Numbered from the stretch's first letter, positions 35,393-48,391 are shown. The stretch: DNA of 64,000 nucleotides from Haliclona indistincta (GCA_964017065.1 OZ024790.1:5005910-5069909), one strand, 5' to 3'. The notes: generated by a model not told the origin, from the sequence alone. Made by a program: numbers and translations.

Positions 35393-38390
35393 CTATAATT
35401 TTTTTTCTTTTTGAATAGTGTAACTTAGATTAGTTTCTCCTACATAGTTAGATCGTAGCACTTTCACAAGAGTGGCCCAGTTGACTGGACTCTGTGGAGT
35501 AGGATTCTTCTGCCAGTATGTCAACATGTCACTAAAGCACTCCATAGGATCTGCAAGGCGATGCTTCTCAATCTTGTCTAGTTCATCCATACTGATCCCA
35601 AGAGACACACCCACTCTCCTCCACTTGGCAGGTATCTTGCTGGCTACTTCTTCCACAAACTCTTTCAGTAAAATTGCATCGGCTGTGCCTGCATAAACAG
35701 ATAATTATTACACATAATGTACAGGCAACATATGAACTCACTAGTTGATGCAGTGGGAGTTGAAACTGGCTGAGAAACAGAAGTGAGTGTGTCTACATGA
35801 AGACATTATTGCTGTAAAACATAATGCATCACAACGCTGTGTTGCTCACCAGATGAAGCAGCAGGCACACGCTGAGTTGTTCCTAGGCCAGATTGAGCAG
35901 AAGTTGAGGGGATAGTGGAAGGCTGAGAAACAGCTGTAGCAAGATTAGCAGTTAGGGATGGTGACCCCGGAGAATTGAAAATGTGTGATGAACATGTATT
36001 GAGCAATGCATGACCAAATTAGAATTAAAATGTATCTACATACACTTCTGTCTGAATCTGCTCTTCTGAAAATTATTATTAGCAAAATTAATACAACCAT
36101 GCATGTCTTACAAAGATCCTGCTTGGAACTTATATTGTTGCTCACCAGATGAAGCAGCAGGCACACGCTGAGTTGTTTCTAGGCCAGATTGAGCAGAAGT
36201 TGAGGGGATAGTGGAAGGCTGAGAACTGACAGCTGTAGCAAGATTACCAGTTAGGGATGGTGACCCCAGAGACTTGAAAATGTGTGATGAACATGTGATC
36301 AAAAGAAAATTGGCAATGCTTTCACACTGAAATAAGTACATTTTAGGCAATTGTTACACTTATGCATGCAGTGATGTAAAGACTTAACAAGATCGCTCTA
36401 AGATTATCATAATACAGCATTCCGTAACAATAGCACTTGTGCCATGTTAAAGGTAATGTAATCAGATACCTCAAATACTGCAATAAAAAATTTATGATGA
36501 ATGATTGTGTGGTCAGAATAGACCAGCATGTAGTGCAGCTCTCTGCATATGTCGTAACTTCCACTGACGCAGAAATGGGCTACACTTACCGGTCAAATGT
36601 GGCTGTGCAACACTGCTCTGTAAGTCATCCTCAATTTGTTGCTTGACATCTGTAACGGAAAACAATTTTGTACAGATAGTAGTTATCATGATGAAATATC
36701 TGCCATTACATGAAAATACAAACCAATAATAAGGTAACACAGAATAGAACATGGCATTGCACGCAGTTAACTGGCTAATAGTAATACATCATGCATCTTT
36801 ACGTTTTGGATTATAAGATTGGCTAGATAATTAACACGACTTATGTACCTGTAGTTTGAGAGCATTCCACCACTAGTTCCTCTCCAACGAATACCTGCAA
36901 TACTCCCTTACTTTGGAGTGAGTCAGCAGCTTGAAATATTTCAATCTTCAGTTCCTTGATTTTACTAGTAGAACACAGCCAAGTGACTGCGATGCAACCA
37001 TCTTCAATTTTTTTGAGGTGGAATAAGTTACTAGAAACACCAAACTCACAAACAAGCTTGGTCAGATCAAGTAAAGTTTCATTATCCCAAAATGAGCGGA
37101 GCTTAACCACGATATGAAGCTTGTCTTGCAACAGTTCTGAGGGCGGAGCACATGCTGGAAATACATGTTTAAACTGGTTCACTGTAGCACCATTCATAAA
37201 GTGTACAAGTTGCTGTTCATAATGAAGCACAAGCTCTGTAGTTGCAGCACTGTAGAAAGTATAAGTAATAATATAGATCACTATGCATTATAGATATTAC
37301 TTACGAGACATCTTTAGGAAATATTTCACAAAAATGTTTGAGGTAGTGAATGTTGAACAGTGAAACATGCTTTTCAAGAAACGTGTTGAATGATGACTGG
37401 AAGCTTAGCTTAGAACTACTGCTGGTCATCGAAAAGTGCGGCAGGAAGTCAACAAATTCTTTTTGTGCTTGAGGGCTGCACTGTAGCTCCCTTTCATACT
37501 TGTGTTTTAATTTAGCAAAACCAAATCGGAGAGTAGCAAGTTCCCTTACAAGCGGATCAGGAACAACGACTATTGAAAAGTGAGCAAAAACAATATTATA
37601 TTAAGACTAGTAGGAACTTAAGGAATGTATAAGTATTTGGTATAACATGCAGTATAATCATTCATCAATTATTATAGACAGAAATCACGTATTTACATGT
37701 GCACAGCCTGTTCTTCCTGTCTGAATCCCTAGTGACTGATACAAAAACCTGGTGGTGTCAAGGCCCTTGGTGGTGTCCAGGTGAGCAAACAGGACAGTTT
37801 AGACCATAAATATTTTAAGTTTGACCTTTCTAAAGCACTTTTCACACTATTTATGACGTCTAAAGTAGGTGAAGTCAATTATGACGCCTGTAGGCATCAA
37901 TAGGGGTTAAAAGGTTAACTGACTTATAAATTCTGTTGATAAGCTTTTGTTGATGTTGATTTTTCTGCCAATTATGTGACATATGATTATTATGCCAAAT
38001 ATAAGTGTCAAATCAGCAGTGTGGTATAATTAGGGTGTTCTTATTATTATGTATTTACCTGTATGAGATTGAGAACAATCTAACACTAAATTCTTCCCAA
38101 AAAATATTTGTAGCACTCCCATGCTCTCGAATGAAGTACCAGACATCTTCAGGAAATTCTCTGCAAATTTGTTTGAGGTAATATATATTAAAGAGAGAGA
38201 CCTCTTTTTCAATGAGAGTCTGGAAGAGTGTCTGGAAGTTGTTCTGACCAGCTTTACAGAATACTAGCGACAGGAATTTAACAAAATTTTCCTGGGCCTT
38301 AGAGCAATTTAGAAGCACATTTTCATAACTTTGCAATAATTCTTCATAAGAAAATTGTAGAACAGCCAATTTTTGCGCTAAATAATCAAG
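35393..38390 (-). CDS. Death-domain protein with duplicated N-terminal module
   Basis: Supported - strand exons: 38387-38060, about 37572-37310, about 37262-36850, about 36648-36597, two near-identical Ser/Thr/Pro linker exons (about 36235-36147 and 35945-35850), a short EEQIQTE exon near 36065-36045 and the Death-domain exon 35688-35393. The two large exons at 37.3 kb join in phase across the intron (KDVS|AATTEL). They form a module with VSLFNIHYLKHFCEIFP, LDLTKLVCEFG, IEDGCIAVTWLC and GVLQVFVGEELVVEC. The exon at 38.1-38.4 kb is a second copy of the module's start, fused to its end (MGVLQIFFGKNLVLDC) with the middle missing. I do not know this domain by name. The Death domain reads EEVASKIPAKWRRVGVSLG. 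The 5' end is unresolved. Confidence 0.6.
35820..36290. repeat. Tandem duplication of a linker exon
   Basis: Blocks at about 35846-35985 and 36140-36290 are nearly identical ('gatgaagcagcaggcacacg', 'cagattgagcagaagttgag'). Each encodes AVS(S)QPSTIPSTSAQSGL with its own donor and acceptor. Confidence 0.85.
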
Positions 38391-38532
38391 GACATAGATG
38401 ATGTGACGTAAGTTAATGTAGTCAGATAATGTTAAATATCTTCATCAGTATTGCTTGAGATTGATGACCGGATAGACCTCATAGACTTGATGGAATCTTC
38501 ATCTAAAGAGAAATCAGAAAGATAACGTATTG

Positions 38533-38580
38533 AAAGTCTTTATTATTATTATAATAATAATAATAATAATAATAATAAAG
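38533..38580. repeat. ATT/AAT microsatellite hairpin
   Basis: 'tattattattataataata...' forms a self-complementary simple repeat flanked by 'gtcttta'/'taaagac' inverted ends. Confidence 0.9.
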
Positions 38581-38729
38581 ACTTAGCTAACTAAACCGAA
38601 ACTAACTATGCATGCCAGCTAAACCTATAATTTATTGGTTTAGCTGGCATTGGTTTATTGGTTTAGCATAAGGACAATATGTGATTGTGTTTGACCAGTT
38701 TAAAACAGTCGTCATGTTCATATATTATG

Positions 38730-38940
38730 AGCTGACAAACACGTCCACCTTCTTGCAGTAAGAGTCGGACTCACTGGTGCCTTAAAGTCTCTGCATGCTG
38801 GCTATTAATGAAATGTCTACTAAGAGAAACTGGAAGAGAGCAGCATCGATGCTGTTAACTGCATGAATAGATAGCTCACTACCACTGGCAGAGTTGCCAC
38901 CAGCCTTGTCATGATCAGTTGTACGTGTAGCAGTCAGTGA
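38730..38940 (-). pseudogene. CARD gene relic, third copy
   Basis: The + text 'acgtccaccttctt', 'agagcagcatcgatgctgtt' and 'accactggcagagttgcc' follows the same order as the antisense of the intact CARD genes (for example 'agagcagtagtgtcgatact' at 16440). It is much diverged and has no open frame. Confidence 0.5.
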
Positions 38941-39533
38941 ATCTCATGAATATGATGCATACATAATGAGCCTGGTCAGACCAGATTCAGTGAAAATTTA
39001 CTGTTACAGTAGTATTTGATTGACCATTACTTCTTTTTGAGCTCCCGATATAAATTTATAGTAAAAAATAATGTTACTTTAATGGCTAATTTTATGCTAG
39101 TGCCGCTCAATCATCTTCGTTTAATTGATGTGAGTGAGGTCTACACCATGCAGTAGTACATGGCCATACTTATTGCAATAGTACAAGTGCTTCTCGGTAT
39201 TGTTTTTCTATAAAAGACTTACACATGTAGTAAAGTAAATTATTTTGTCATATAAAATTTTCACATGTTTGTCAAGATTACCAAATTTTGAATTATTTTC
39301 ATAGTTAAAAATGTTGTTGCTTCAATAATTATGAAGCTGTTCATTATCTATACCACTCACCATCTGATGCCAGTTATAAAAAAAAATCCGTACTTGCATA
39401 ATTTTTTGTGTGAAAATTTTTCTAATTTTACAGTATCTCCAGTGTGTGTACTTGTGACAGTGCTAGAACAAACCTAGTTTTAAACCAGCTCACAATCACA
39501 TACACGTACATGCAAAAGAACTCAACTCCATAT

Positions 39534-42500
39534 TTACATACCAAGAGAGTCACTGAGATCCTTCTCTCCTACACAATTAGATTGCAGCACAACTTTAATG
39601 GTGTCCCAGTTGGTTGGGCTCTGTGGAGTAGGCTGCTGCTTCCAGTATGTGAACACATCAGCAAAGCAGTCAATAGGATCTCCACGACGATGCTTATCAA
39701 TACCATCTAGAACACCTATACTGATCCCAAGGGACATACCAAATCTCCTCCACTTGTCAGGTATCTTGCTAGCTACTGTTTCCATAAAATGGACCTGTGA
39801 TACATCAACTGAAGAAGCTGAAGATGATTCAGATAATGTTCCTGTATTACAAATACTGCAATTATCAAGTGCACAAATGTATAGCTCACTAGGTGATCGT
39901 GGTGTAGCTCTAGCTGATGAGGCAGAGTCTTTAGTGAAAGTGTCTGTTAAATAGACGAGTCACAACAATAATGAAGATGCGGGTTATCATCTATACCACT
40001 ATGATACCACTTACCATCTGATGCTGTCAGCCATTCTTTATCAGTACCAGGACCGGAAGCTGTCTTAGGCTTGACAGAGCAGGTAGGAGAGATGCTGGTC
40101 TCAAGATGATGAGGAATAGATTCACAGACCTTGAAGAGACAAAAAAACGTGATTCTGCAGATTATGCTTTGCACACTGTAGATGAAATGTTGAATAACCT
40201 GATTGGTGAATTATATTTACCTAGACACACTTAAGTGTTACCCCATCTACAATAGTACTAAGATCATTACTAAACTTGAAAAACAAACGTTTTCCTTCAG
40301 TCAGCCTAGTGCCTTTAGATTAGCAGTGCCCAGAACAAAACAGTCACGAAATTCTCCAGGGAAGTGCATTCTCAACGTTTTAGTCAACAATTTTTCAATC
40401 ACGTCATAAGCTAAGTGTTAGACACCATCTTCTGATTGCATAATAAGCACATGACCAACCACTTAAAGATGGTACAATTGGAACCTGGAGTCTCCCGAGA
40501 ACAGCTCAAGATCAGCAACTAAGATCACCATTCTGATATAAGCTTGTGTAAGATCGCGACAGTTACATCAGTTGCAGCAGGAGCTTATTATTACAAGGAG
40601 CATGCAACTGTGAAACAGCAAAAAAATGGTTCGCTATTGCGCACAAGATTTATACAGCCCTAGTATACAGCATGCGTGCACGTGTGGCCGTACGGCTCAC
40701 AAAAATGCCGTACGGCTCGCATTGAAGTTTTTCAATGTGCCAAGCGGCGGATATATTTTGTGCTATTACTGCTACGCTATTCAAAGTTGTACACTCCTTG
40801 GAATTATAAGCTCCTGGTTACAGCTGTGTGTAATACAGAGTTTCTAATCAAGAGAGTGTGCATGGGGCTTGTACATGTGTGGTGTGCTAGAAATTAGGAT
40901 ATCAGTGATATGGGTTCAAATTAAAAGTACAAAATTAATGAAGAAAACAGCAACAATTAAATTGATGATGCAAACAAAGATAAGCATCTTGATATGTAAA
41001 ACGTACTGAAAAGTAGACACAAATAAAAGTGATTTAGGGATGAAAGATTAGCAATGAATCCACAATATAAACCAACAAGGAGGTAACACACTTGACTGTC
41101 TATACTAGACTATGTATCCCTTCATCAGTGGTTGTACATAAAACATGCAGTTGATAATGTCCAATTGACTATATAGAAATGTCTGTGTTTGCATGTCACG
41201 CAACTCCATAGGGTCCAGTTTACATGGCAAGAGGCAGTTATTGACCTGCCACCTAATCTGCTTAGTTCAAGTCAAGCTGCAATTTTAACAAACTTACAGA
41301 CTATGTGTGTGAGAAAAAGATTTTTCTGCTTAAACTACATGTAAAGAACACAAAATTTGAAGATGCTAAAATGACTCACCGTATCCTCGGCATCAGGTTC
41401 ATTTTTAGTAGCCAGCTGCAAATACTGTACAGTTTCTTCAGTTTCTGGGCCTTTCTTATCACTTTCATTAGCCAACATGAGAGCAGTCAATCCGTTCTAT
41501 ATACACAAGAGAATAATTGATCAATAGCACCACAAGATCCAAAATTTTAGCTAGCTTGATACAATAAATTATACATGCATGCAGCTCTGATGATTTACAA
41601 TGCTTGCAGATTAGATTAAGAGCTGCCACTTTTGCTACAAATTCATTATTATATTTCCCTGTAGCTAGCTACAATGTACAGCATAAAGTAGCTACTGAAA
41701 CTTGGTGAAAATGTTCTTTTAATATTTAGTGCTGTCATGGAGTAAGAAATAGAAAATTATGAGTTAAGATTTTGGAATATTATAGTTACACAACCATTTT
41801 CCTCTCAGATTTGGAGACCATAACCAAAAAATTATGAGCCAAAAAATGTACCAAAACTCAGCCAAAACTGGAGACTTTGGAGTCTCTAAGTTTTTTCAGA
41901 ACTTTAATTTACTTTAACCAAATTTTTGTGTTGCTATAAATAGATACCTATTTTTTTGTTAAGGTGGCGGTGCACGTAGTTAATATTCAACACCCACGCA
42001 ACGTGCATTTTCCTAATAACTAGACTTTATAACTACGGCGATTTACATAACAGTATGGCAAAGATAATACATGAAGCGTCTGTGGCAGCTATCTCGACTG
42101 TCAAGAAATAGATCGACGCGCTTCAAGCGCAGCAGCATCTTGCCCACAGACGTATAGAGCGAATTTCCGTAATACGACTTAGATTTGTTTTTAAAGAATT
42201 ATTCTGGTCTAGGCTTGCTGTTTTGCAGCGTTACCAAGGGAGTATCGAAAAATCGCTCTATACGTCTGTGCGTGCTGGAATTCGTAAGCTGTAAACGAAG
42301 TTCTTTCCAGAGCAAGCAAGCCAAACTGGAGATAACAGCCACAGACCGGTCTTTACTGGGCGAACTCACTGCTCCACTTTAGCTAATACTTTGTGACTGA
42401 AACTTGCAACAATCGATGTTTATCGATAGACAAAACAAAATGCATACTGGAGCACGCCTGTACAAAATACCATTGTACAGAAAATAAAGCTACTTTGCAA

Positions 42501-44546
42501 AGTTATGAATCTCATTAAATTGGCGCACCGCCACCTTAAACATGCAAGTAAATCTTAAAGATGAGCAAGACTCAGTTTTTTTCGATTTATTGCTGAACCA
42601 ATGATATTCAATATTTTCTTGCACGCAGTGCCGATGCCCAAATCAGAGATAAAGGCTTAGAGTTTTCTTGTGCTTGCAAGAGATATAAATAAACTTAACA
42701 AGTTTCTTTTAGCAGAACACTGCATGCTTAAAGCATTGTACAGTGAACTAGAGTACAATGTACGACCTAACAACTGGAATCCAATCAACTTTGTCATTGA
42801 TCATTCATTCATAATGTAGGTTTGAGTTCAAATTCAATACTCATTCATGCATTCTTGCAATGCAACATGTTCTTACTGATATTGTCATAGTTTTGCCTTA
42901 GAAGCAGTGATAATGGTTATAACAAAGAAAAGTACTCAATACTCAATCATCCCATCCACTATAACTCACTCTATCCGTAATATCAACTTGAGCTGCTATC
43001 TCTTCAACCAAGTACTTCACAATCACTATCCTGCCTAACCTAGCAGCATGCATCAGAGCAGTCCGACCATCCTACAAACATAAAATACATAAAACCAAAA
43101 AAAACAGATACAAACATGACACTAATAATTAAAGTAGAATATAACCTTATACAATATGACTCACATTATCCTTGGAATTAACATTAACGTCATGATGTTC
43201 AACCAGGTACTTCACAATGGTTATGTAGCCATTCTGAGCAGCATTCATCAGAACAGTCCTTCCATTCTACATACAAACAATATTATATTATTGTTATATT
43301 GCTCCCTGAAGAGTGTAGTTACACCATACAAAATTAATACGAAATTCACTGTATACTAGCCACGTTAGCCAGTGAACACAAACCAATAGTGTACTGTACT
43401 TAGCTGAAAACTCACATCATCAATCCAGTTTGGATTAGCTCCTTTTCCTATTGCACACTTAGTATCCTCCAGTCTACCAAGGCAACAAGCATAATTTAGT
43501 TCTTCATCCTGTGCATAGACAAAAGGAATGTTGATTCAGTGAGCATAGTATTATTATAATGAAGTTTTCAAATTTGAGATTCTATCGTACACTGATCTAG
43601 TTTTCCCACAAACCTTTTGTTCATGCATATTGGCAGAAATTTGGACTGATTAACTTTGACTACTAACACATACCTACCCATGGGGAATTTTTGAATATAC
43701 CATTATTAGGTCCTAACAATGATATAATTATTTCACCGGAAATAAGTGGTGAATACAGCTGTCATGTTTTGAGGGACACAATAATAATTATCATTGCATG
43801 CAGGCTATATAAATTGTATTGTGTGGCCAGGTGTGGCCTGTATGAATAGTGGGGCCTGCCCACCACTGTCTCCTCCACCACTGCTTTAACCACATGTGCA
43901 TGAGCAGTGCATGGCGTGATACAAAGTGGGCTGTAGCAAAAGAGATAGCAAAAGCCAAGTCTTACTGCATCATTAAGATGATCCCTACACAGCATCACAG
44001 AACCAAAATGACTTTTTTGGTGTGGCCTGCATTTCTGATATATGAACGTCCATACCAAATGTGCATATTGTCTGTTAAGCACATGTTTTGATTGTGTACG
44101 TGAACCATGGACTGTCTAAATTTTAATAATACAATTTTGAACTAAAGGCTTGCAATATATTGTCCACACAAAAAACTAAGTTACTACTAGCACCTGGCAG
44201 TGGTATGTAGGGATCAGCTGCTGTTAAACATGCAACCTAGCTCAGAGCCTCATCATGTATCGAATGTTTGTTAGTGACCCGCTTTTGTATTATTTTATCA
44301 CCACATAATTTATTATTAATAAGTGCATGATAGCAATACTGATTAACTTAATAGCAATAAATTGCAGGAATAAAGTAGCCAAAAATGGAGCACAGTTTAG
44401 TCAAGAACATGGCATGCAAATACATCATCGAGACTTTGACCCGGCACGTAATAAGATCAATAATTAGTTTACAGTTACACACACTCATCATTAGTAGTAG
44501 AGTCACTCACCAGCTTCAGCTGCATGTGCTGCACCTTTTTCGCCAT
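39534..44546 (-). CDS. Ankyrin-repeat Death-domain protein, cassette copy 2
   Basis: Eight exons: 44546-44511 (MAKKVQHMQLKL), 43508-43416, 43266-43165, 43071-42970, 41496-41380, 40129-40015, 39943-39890 and 39841-39534. Phases agree and the total is 927 nt (308 aa). Each exon corresponds to one in copy 1; small in-frame length changes keep the frame, which supports coding selection. The ankyrin repeats and C-terminal Death domain (ETVASKIPDKWRRFGMSLG) are as in copy 1. In the last exon the upstream acceptor used in one alternative of copy 1 would read into a stop here, so the shared acceptor just before GAACATTATC is the likely one. Intron 4 carries a TTAA-type element (41959-42539) missing from copy 1. 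Confidence 0.8.
40300..40640 (-). repeat. Dispersed repeat R1, copy c
   Basis: Cassette-2 counterpart of the repeat at 3110-3460, sharing the 'gtgttagacacc' and 'aacctggagtct' blocks. Confidence 0.6.
41959..42539. mobile_element. piggyBac-type MITE (TTAA target)
   Basis: TTAA at both edges (41959-41962 and 42536-42539), with inverted ends GGTGGCGGTGC and GCACCGCCACC. Cassette copy 1 has the empty site with one TTAA (5781-5784). TTAA duplication is diagnostic of piggyBac-like transposition, although some Kolobok and Sola elements share it. About 580 bp, no transposase. It contains an inner inverted repeat (CACAGACGTATAGAGCGA at 42147, reverse near 42265). Confidence 0.9.
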
Positions 44547-44635
44547 GATTGCATTCCGCGTGCACGTATTAAATTACAAGCCCCGCCTATTCTTACTAAT
44601 AATTCATCATAGCCTCTCTTGTTGTCTCCGACATC

Positions 44636-44700
44636 ATGGTCTGTGCAGCCAGAGCCTCTCTAGCTTGCTACACTCAGTGACCTAGTCTTACCAGTGCATG
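44636..44700 (-). pseudogene. Relic of coiled-coil gene terminal exon, copy 2
   Basis: The + text 'catggtctgtgcagccagag', then 'cttgctacactcagtgacct', matches the terminal exon at 61996-62168. This copy lacks the TIR transposon and so serves as the empty site. Confidence 0.6.
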
Positions 44701-44996
44701 CGCGGCACGCACGCATGCCGCACTATCCGGCTGCCTCTCCTTCTCTGCTAGCTGCATGCATGTGCACGACGTCGACACTGACATCACAGACACTCTGGCA
44801 ACGAAAATGGTGTGCCGTAATGCTACCTCCTTGGTATACATGTACAACAATTCAGTGATAGTATGTTTTTGGACATTTTGCTGGTTTGTCACACAGAATT
44901 CAGTCGTGCATGTAGAAAAGAAGAAAATGTGCACATAATTTTATTATTAATTTTTGATGATAACAAAAACAATCACTCATTAAACTTCTACCTTGT

Positions 44997-46510
44997 TTAA
45001 CTGACTGTGACCAGTGCTCTTACACAAATACAATCCTCACAAATGTATTGTGTGTTTTCATTGGATAAGTTGAGAGTGGAATGAGAGACGAACTTGTATA
45101 AACCATAATCATCTCCGAACTGTCCTTTAGAAACTCTATCAATCTTATTGTTTTTATCGATCGAGAGGGTATGCTTGCAGTGTTGTTTGTCTTCTAGCCA
45201 GTTTAGCACCTCGATAAGGATGGTACCCGTGAAAGGCCACTTGAGATGCCTGTCGTGCTGACCCTTCATAATGACAGCTGTGATAGTAACGTGACTGCCC
45301 TTACCACTTCCATAACCATTGGCATACACTTTGAGGCAAAATTTATAACCACGTGGGCTGGTGGTGAATGGTGGACTGTAGTAGATGTTGTTGAACTGCT
45401 TGCGTTTGGAGTATTCTGATATTGTAAACTGACCTACCACAGACTCAGTAGTATCGAGAGAACCAGCTTTCCAATCTAGCGCTGGGGTTGGGGAGCGTGA
45501 AGGAGTTGAGTAGACAGCCACACTAACTCTCAGCTTGAAATAGTCACTTAGCAAGTATTTAGTGCCAGACTCGGTAGTGGGAGTAATATCAGTATGAGGA
45601 AAATAACGTGGATGACCAAGACTAGTAGCAGACCATCGAATATAGAGACGATAAGAGTGCCACCAGCTAATAGTGTGGTTGTATCTGTTGTAGCAGATTG
45701 TATCGGAGTAATGGTTCTCATCTTCTTTGCAGTTCAGTAGCTCTATTCGAATGTCTCCCTCAAATGGCCATACTAAGTCACTGTCATATTCACCTTTCAT
45801 TAGTTGAGCATATACTGAAAGATGAGATCCTTTACCGGTATCGTAACCATTGGGGTGCACATTGAGACGAAACTTGTAACCTCTCTTGTGTGTATAAAGA
45901 GACGGACTAATCCACTCTACATTAGCTCGCTTCTTCTCACTGAAGTCATCAATAGTGAACACTATTGGTGCTTGGTTATACAGGTATTCTGGTGATCCTG
46001 TGACGGCTGTTGAAGACCGAGGGCATATTGGGTCGTGATTTTCTGTTACAATAGTATACGTGTTGTAGTAACCACATCTCTTACATGAGATCATTCGCTT
46101 GTCACAGTCACATGTGTGGTTTCTCATTTTACTAGAACGACTGTATTTACCACAGCCAAAGGGACAGATAATGCCACATTCCCCTTTATCGGGATCAAGG
46201 TGGTTGTGAAGGTCTTTCAGATCACCGACCCACTCACACCCTTCCTTATAATCAGAGCAGCGTACTTTCAGATATTTGACTTTTCTTTGGTGATTTTTGT
46301 CGAGTACAGTCGTCATAAGTGCGTCTTGCTCACTACATGAAGGGCACTCTGATTTACCGATACTGATAAGGCCGTCACGACATTGCCGACAAAGATGGTG
46401 TCCACATTCGATGGATAGATATGGGTCAATAAGTGGCTCGGTGCAAATTTTGCATTGATAGTCGATGTCTGTTTTGTTTACTAAGTAAACAGCAACTGGT
46501 TTAGGAGATT
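44997..46510 (-). CDS. RING / TRAF-zinc-finger / double-MATH protein, cassette copy 2
   Basis: The large 3' exon again begins after TTTCTCACAG and encodes about 504 aa. Upstream of the first internal ATG (46316) the frame stays open through the RING, which has all eight ligands (C-x2-C, CGHH, CRQC, CPSC). The TRAF fingers and both MATH domains are complete. Compared with copy 1 there is a six-residue in-frame gain between the MATH domains (near DTTESVV) and scattered substitutions. Both copies therefore look functional at protein level. The first exon was not found. The neighbours repeat copy 1: ankyrin-Death gene on one side, CARD gene on the other. Confidence 0.85.
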
Positions 46511-47005
46511 CTGTGAGAAAATAATTATAGTAAAATGGTCACTGCTAATATTTTAGTAACTAGTGACTCGGCAACATAGAATTTTTGTACCCGAGTCAAT
46601 TTTTATATTTTATTATGCAACTAGCTAGCATTGAAAGTTGTTAAAACATTGCCTCAAAGACAACTTAGCAGCTCACTTATAGAATCGTGTTCAGCATTTG
46701 ATGCACTGCTTAGTAAAGTAATTCAAACAAAAGTGTTCTTTTATGGTGCTTTATGAATGATGACAAAAATTACTGCTTGTTCACATCAATGCAAAAGCAC
46801 CTGCAGGACCAGAAACTAAAATGACAGTGGACTAGTGTTGCAAACATACTCCTCGTGTTAATATTGGATTGATCAACGTTCCATCAGCCTCACTAGGGTC
46901 TGTCATTATAAAGCAATGCTAAGATGTGGTGATAGATATTATAGTAATATCTATGATGCGGTACACATGACATGACTCAAACACACCTCCCAACATGTAT
47001 CTTTA

Positions 47006-47049
47006 CTGCGCTAATGAGATTCATCTAGATATGAATCTCATTAGCGCAG
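47006..47049. repeat. Perfect 19-bp-stem hairpin
   Basis: CTGCGCTAATGAGATTCAT, a six-base loop (CTAGAT), then the exact reverse complement. It lies between the TRAF and CARD genes of cassette 2, at the point where copy 1 has over 1 kb of extra DNA. It may be a deletion scar, a transposon remnant or a regulatory palindrome. Confidence 0.9.
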
Positions 47050-47509
47050 CAAAGAAATGCAAGTGCTGTTCGCTTTCAAGGATAGCTTGCACGCACGTAT
47101 AACAGTACTAGTTACAGCGATGATTCTAACCAAAAGAGCAGGTGCCTGGCTATCTTTTGTGCAAGAGATTTTCTTGACTCACAAAGTTACACATGTTTGA
47201 GTCTAAAGTTGTGACCTTTGCCTATTTCTAAGTTTTTAGCACATTATAGCTGGGCTCTTGCTTGGTAAAAATGCTATGCAAGCAAGTCAAGCTTTCAAAC
47301 CTGTCGTGGGGACAAGTGAACTATTGAGTGAACAGATTTCCAAGGCTCTTCCCTTAACTCAAACCAATACTCTTTTCGTGCTCTAAAAATTTCAGCTTTT
47401 TGACCAAAATTACCATTTGTCACAATAGCATTATCTAGCTATTGCTGCAAATGAATCAGGCTCTTCAGACTATACAGGCACATCAAGGAACTAGAGTTTA
47501 AAGAACACA

Positions 47510-47817
47510 TATCCTGGGCGCTGCAGCATGCGTTTAATTATACGTGTTTGCTCAGTCTCACTATTGTGGTACGCCCTCTTACCGGAATGTTCCAATCGGC
47601 GAAGTTGCTGATAGGAATACATGGCCATAGCACGCGACAGAAGACTTTATCGACTTTGCAGGCGTCTTTGAAAGACAACAACCAAGCTGTTGAGAACTAT
47701 TTCATGACAATCTTCGAGCAGTAAGGCAGTAAACAGCCATGATTTTTGTACACAAATACATAATATACATACAAATGAAACCAAAAGCTTAATCCTCCGG
47801 CACCTACGCGCCCAGGG
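47510..47817. mobile_element. TA-flanked MITE (CCCTGGGCGC family), copy c
   Basis: Cassette-2 counterpart of 15721-16017. The left end has mutated to TCCTGGGCGC; the right end GCGCCCAGGG is intact. Confidence 0.7.
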
Positions 47818-48091
47818 TAATGATACATAAAGATCCTCATCAGGTTTTAGCAATGTAGAATATATATTTTTTATACCGTTTTATACTTTTATAATTTAGT
47901 TAACCAAAAACCACAAAAAATGGACTCTTTAGACTAGAAGTACTGTAGATACCGGCATGCATTTTATGGGGCAAAATTAGCAACAGAATCCATTAGTATT
48001 GCTGGAACAAATGTTTTCTGCGCTGACAAACGAATGTTATCTCGATATTCTAAATCAACATGTACAATCAGTGTACAATTAAATTTTCTTG

Positions 48092-48391
48092 CTAACCACG
48101 AAGACGAGACGCGATGTGTGTCTGACCAATTTCTTCAAGAATCCGTATGAAACTTTGGAAGTTGTCAGAGTTGCCGTTCACTGCTTGCTCAATGTAACGA
48201 ACAAACGTCTCCGCCTTCTTTTTCGGGTCGATCTCACTATCACATTCAGATCTCTGTCGGCTCGTTATGAGTTTTTGGTCCAGAGCGGCTGGGAGGAGAG
48301 CAGTAGTGTCGATACTGTTAACCAAGTAACTGAAGGAGCGTTTTACAGCCTTAGGATCAGCAACGTTAACAGTAGGGCTAGCACTGGCCAT
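48092..48391 (-). CDS. CARD-only protein, cassette copy 2
   Basis: A 99-aa single-exon frame from ATG 48391 to TAG after RLRG. It differs from copy 1 at six positions (E to K, F to S, S to P, G to R, T to I, I to T) with no indel. The CARD helices are preserved (LLPAALDQKLIT, KKKAETFVRYIEQAV, NFQSFIRILEEIGQTHIA). Two changes swap charge on predicted helix surfaces, which could alter partner choice. It has the same position and strand relative to the TRAF gene as in copy 1. Confidence 0.75.
   Translation of the reverse strand: MASASPTVNVADPKAVKRSFSYLVNSIDTTALLPAALDQKLITSRQRSECDSEIDPKKKAETFVRYIEQAVNGNSDNFQSFIRILEEIGQTHIASRLRG

Noticed and set aside
42185..42382. 65-aa frame in the TTAA element
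   Set aside because: No similarity to a transposase that I can see, and it overlaps the inner inverted repeat.
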